64,000 nt of DNA from an uncultured Opitutales bacterium (lineage in GTDB: Bacteria > Verrucomicrobiota > Verrucomicrobiia > Opitutales > Coraliomargaritaceae), in NCBI GenBank assembly GCA_937775295.1, contig CALKBZ010000002.1, forward strand, positions 1 to 64,000, written 5' to 3'. The position numbers were made by a program, and so were the translations under genes. This document shows, piece by piece, positions 59,473 through 64,000 of the stretch. The notes beneath the pieces were generated by a model. It worked only from the letters and a program-made list of their open reading frames with translations, did not search any database and had not been told where the DNA came from. Numbering within the stretch: the first letter of the stretch is position 1; each line of letters begins with the position of its first letter.

Positions 59473-59624
59473 TGGATTTTAAAAGAAAGGCACTACAGGC
59501 GCCTGATTGATCCCAGTCTAACAAGCGCGAAAGCTAAACATCTGCGAGAAAATTCTGTGTGCTTGACTTGAGGATTGAAAAAAACACACTGCGCCGTTTT
59601 TACATGGCCCTCGGTATCTAAATC

Positions 59625-62453
<2,829 letters not shown>

Positions 62454-62472
62454 CACCTCACTTGATTCATCA

Positions 62473-63342
62473 ATGACTGACAATAAGACTAAGGTACTCG
62501 CGGCTAAAAAAGCTGTAGCTAAAAAAACTGCCAGCAAGACTGCGGTTAAAAAATCCGCAGCGAAGACCGTTGCGAAAAAAGCTGCGACTAAAAAAGCCGC
62601 TAACGCCATTCCTTTAGCAAAGAAGCCATCCGTCGCACGCGAAGGTGAAGCTGCTAGCAAGAAAGCTGCACCGATCGCCTTCTCCTTTGATGACGTCGAG
62701 GCACTCGTTGCAACTCGTAAGAAGGAAATTAAGTCCATGCCCGAAGAGACGGAGGTTAAGAAGAAAATCGTGCCCGTCAAAAAGCAGATCATCGTTGAAG
62801 ATACACCCGTTGAAAAGCGTGTGCTTGGCGCTGCCTCACTTGCAGATATTTTAGGCTTCAACCCAGCTGAAAAGAAGAAAGTCACTTCACTCGAAGATGA
62901 ATCGATCCCGAAAAAGTGGAAGAAATACTACAAGCTCCTGCTCGATCTGCGTCAACACGTCAGCGATGAACTTGATCTCCACACCTCCGACACGCTGCGG
63001 CATACATCCCGCGATGAAGGAGATCACAAACTCGAATCCGACGCCGGCACCGATGCCTTTGACCGCGACTTTGCACTGAGCCTCGTCTCAGGTGAGCAAG
63101 AAGCCCTCAACGAAGTCGAAGAAGCTATTCTTCGCATCAAAGAAGGTACTTATGGCGTCTGCGAAGTCACAGGTGAAACGATCAGTAAAGAGCGCCTCGC
63201 TGCTGTGCCATTTGCTCGCTACTCAGTCGAAGGCCAAGCTGAATTCGAGAAGAACCAACGTCGTAAGATCGAGCGTAATACAGTTGGACTTTTCGCTGAC
63301 AGTGCCGATGCACCGAAGGTCACATCGGACGATGAAGAATAA
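62473..63342 (+). CDS. DksA/TraR-like protein with histone H1-like N-terminus
   Basis: Protein of 289 residues. Residues ~1-45 are (A/K)-rich tracts like histone H1 (KKAVAKKTASKTAVKKSAAK), followed by a linker; the C-terminal ~140 residues follow DksA: coiled-coil with DEGDHKLESDAG and a zinc-finger-like YGVCEVTGETISKERLAAVPFARY. Of the four zinc cysteines only one remains. Start at the ATG at 62473; further upstream codons lie within ileS. It may bind nucleic acid and RNA polymerase. Close to ileS and lspA. Confidence 0.85.
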   Translation: MTDNKTKVLAAKKAVAKKTASKTAVKKSAAKTVAKKAATKKAANAIPLAKKPSVAREGEAASKKAAPIAFSFDDVEALVATRKKEIKSMPEETEVKKKIVPVKKQIIVEDTPVEKRVLGAASLADILGFNPAEKKKVTSLEDESIPKKWKKYYKLLLDLRQHVSDELDLHTSDTLRHTSRDEGDHKLESDAGTDAFDRDFALSLVSGEQEALNEVEEAILRIKEGTYGVCEVTGETISKERLAAVPFARYSVEGQAEFEKNQRRKIERNTVGLFADSADAPKVTSDDEE

Positions 63343-63491
63343 ACGCACGACACACGTGCCACTGAGATGAACAACATTATAGTTTGATACGATTCTGGCG
63401 TAGAGTCACTCGCTAGGAATGAATTATGCTGGTGTAAAGCCAGTCAATCGAGGCTTTTGGTAGCAAGCGCTTTTCTCCCACGATTTCCTGC

Positions 63492-64000
63492 ATGACAGAA
63501 CGGTCCCATTCCAAATTGAGCTCGAACACTTCAAGCACTTCAAGCACTTCAAGCACTTCCTACAAGAGATTGCTGATCACTGCGCTGATCGTATTTACGA
63601 CCGACCAGCTCACCAAGATCTGGATTTTCAACACGATGGCGTTGGATAGTTATTTCTATCCGCATGATGCGGATGTCATCGAAGTGATCAAAAACTTTTT
63701 TTACATCGTACACATTGGCAACGAAGGCGCGGCATGGGGAATGTTTTCAGGACACGGCGAAATCCTCGCACTCTTTGCATTGGTTGCACTCGCTACGATT
63801 TACAAATTCCGCCACGATCTTGAGCTCCACCGCAAGACGATGCAACTCGCATTCGGCTTACTGATCGGCGGTGTACTCGGCAACCTCGTTGATCGCCTGG
63901 TGCACGGACATGTCATCGACTTCCTGGATTTCCATTTAGGCTTCACCATTCCTTGGGTGCTGCCGCATGGTCGCTACCCCGCGTTTAATGTAGCAGACTG
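63492..64000 (+). CDS. lspA: Signal peptidase II, N-terminal part (runs off the window)
   Basis: Open to the window end. Reads RLLITALIVFTTDQLTKIW, then NFFYIVHIGNEGAAWGMFSG, GLLIGGVLGNLVDRLVHGHVIDFLDF with the first catalytic Asp, and FNVAD with the second. It removes lipoprotein signal peptides at the inner membrane. The N-terminus carries SSTSSTSSTS, coded by 9-bp direct repeats (TCAAGCACT). Too late in the window to have a stop codon. Confidence 0.93.
   Translation, partial: MTERSHSKLSSNTSSTSSTSSTSYKRLLITALIVFTTDQLTKIWIFNTMALDSYFYPHDADVIEVIKNFFYIVHIGNEGAAWGMFSGHGEILALFALVALATIYKFRHDLELHRKTMQLAFGLLIGGVLGNLVDRLVHGHVIDFLDFHLGFTIPWVLPHGRYPAFNVAD
63533..63560. repeat. 9-bp tandem repeat in lspA
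   Basis: About three to four copies of TCAAGCACT in frame, coding a Ser-Ser-Thr run. Such arrays gain and lose units easily without shifting the frame. Confidence 0.8.

Overview
The window looks like a chromosomal segment of a marine Verrucomicrobiota bacterium, probably Opitutae/Puniceicoccales-like. The strongest taxon clue seen directly is a 53-residue small basic protein at 56286-56447 that matches the PVC-superphylum ribosome-associated signature family. An animal-type formylglycine-generating enzyme gene, REP-like intergenic hairpins with a RAYT transposase, and the general gene content agree with this. The placement below phylum level is inference.

Layout. 0-3.7 kb: pyrimidine synthesis (pyrB end, pyrC), a CPBP membrane protease, a decayed small gene and tsaB. 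3.7-10.7 kb: alr (without an ordinary start codon), a biotin-less carboxyltransferase, a DUF695-like protein, cysE and a cation/H+ antiporter fused to nucleotide-binding and PTS EIIA domains. 11.3-18.1 kb: tRNA-Leu, a xerD-type recombinase, argA, a phosphopantetheinyl transferase, a secreted nuclease-HhH fusion and ppk2. 18.2-27.9 kb: a stop-interrupted FGE gene, rpe, a nitrilase-family amidase, tRNA-Val followed by ilvN-ilvC, hemC with a fused cobA-hemD, and convergent sufS-sufU. 28.4-35.4 kb: acs, a large unknown protein, hisF, an amidohydrolase and a UDP-glucuronate decarboxylase. 35.7-38.1 kb: an unusual PD-(D/E)XK nuclease / XPD-DinG-type helicase fusion.

38.1-44.0 kb is an accessory island lying between the helicase gene and tRNA-Arg. 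It is bounded by a direct duplication of the last ~284 bp of the helicase gene. It carries a visibly A+T-richer two-gene operon (an ABC/SMC-like ATPase with a LamG-like partner, overlapping ATGA), gene remnants, a perfect 23-bp-arm hairpin, a series of 3'-anchored truncated RAYT transposase copies with tandem 33-bp terminal repeats, and one intact RAYT gene between perfect 25-bp inverted repeats. This operon is the best candidate here for an undescribed system, plausibly anti-phage defence. That function is inference from domain type and context.

44.3-64 kb returns to core genes: an orphan response regulator, cupin, frameshifted trmL, dgkA, a truncated GxxExxY gene flanked by inverted repeats, a YgjP-type metallopeptidase, mazG, a DEAD-box helicase with a Gly-rich repeat tail, a probable ClC-psd operon, the PVC small basic protein, gpmI, a Na+/Ca2+ exchanger, ileS, a DksA-like protein with a histone-H1-like tail, and the start of lspA, which runs off the window.

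Recurring themes are REP-like stem-loops at gene ends, several genes broken by a single stop or frameshift (FGE, trmL, the small gene at 2.5 kb), and short duplications next to tRNA-Arg.
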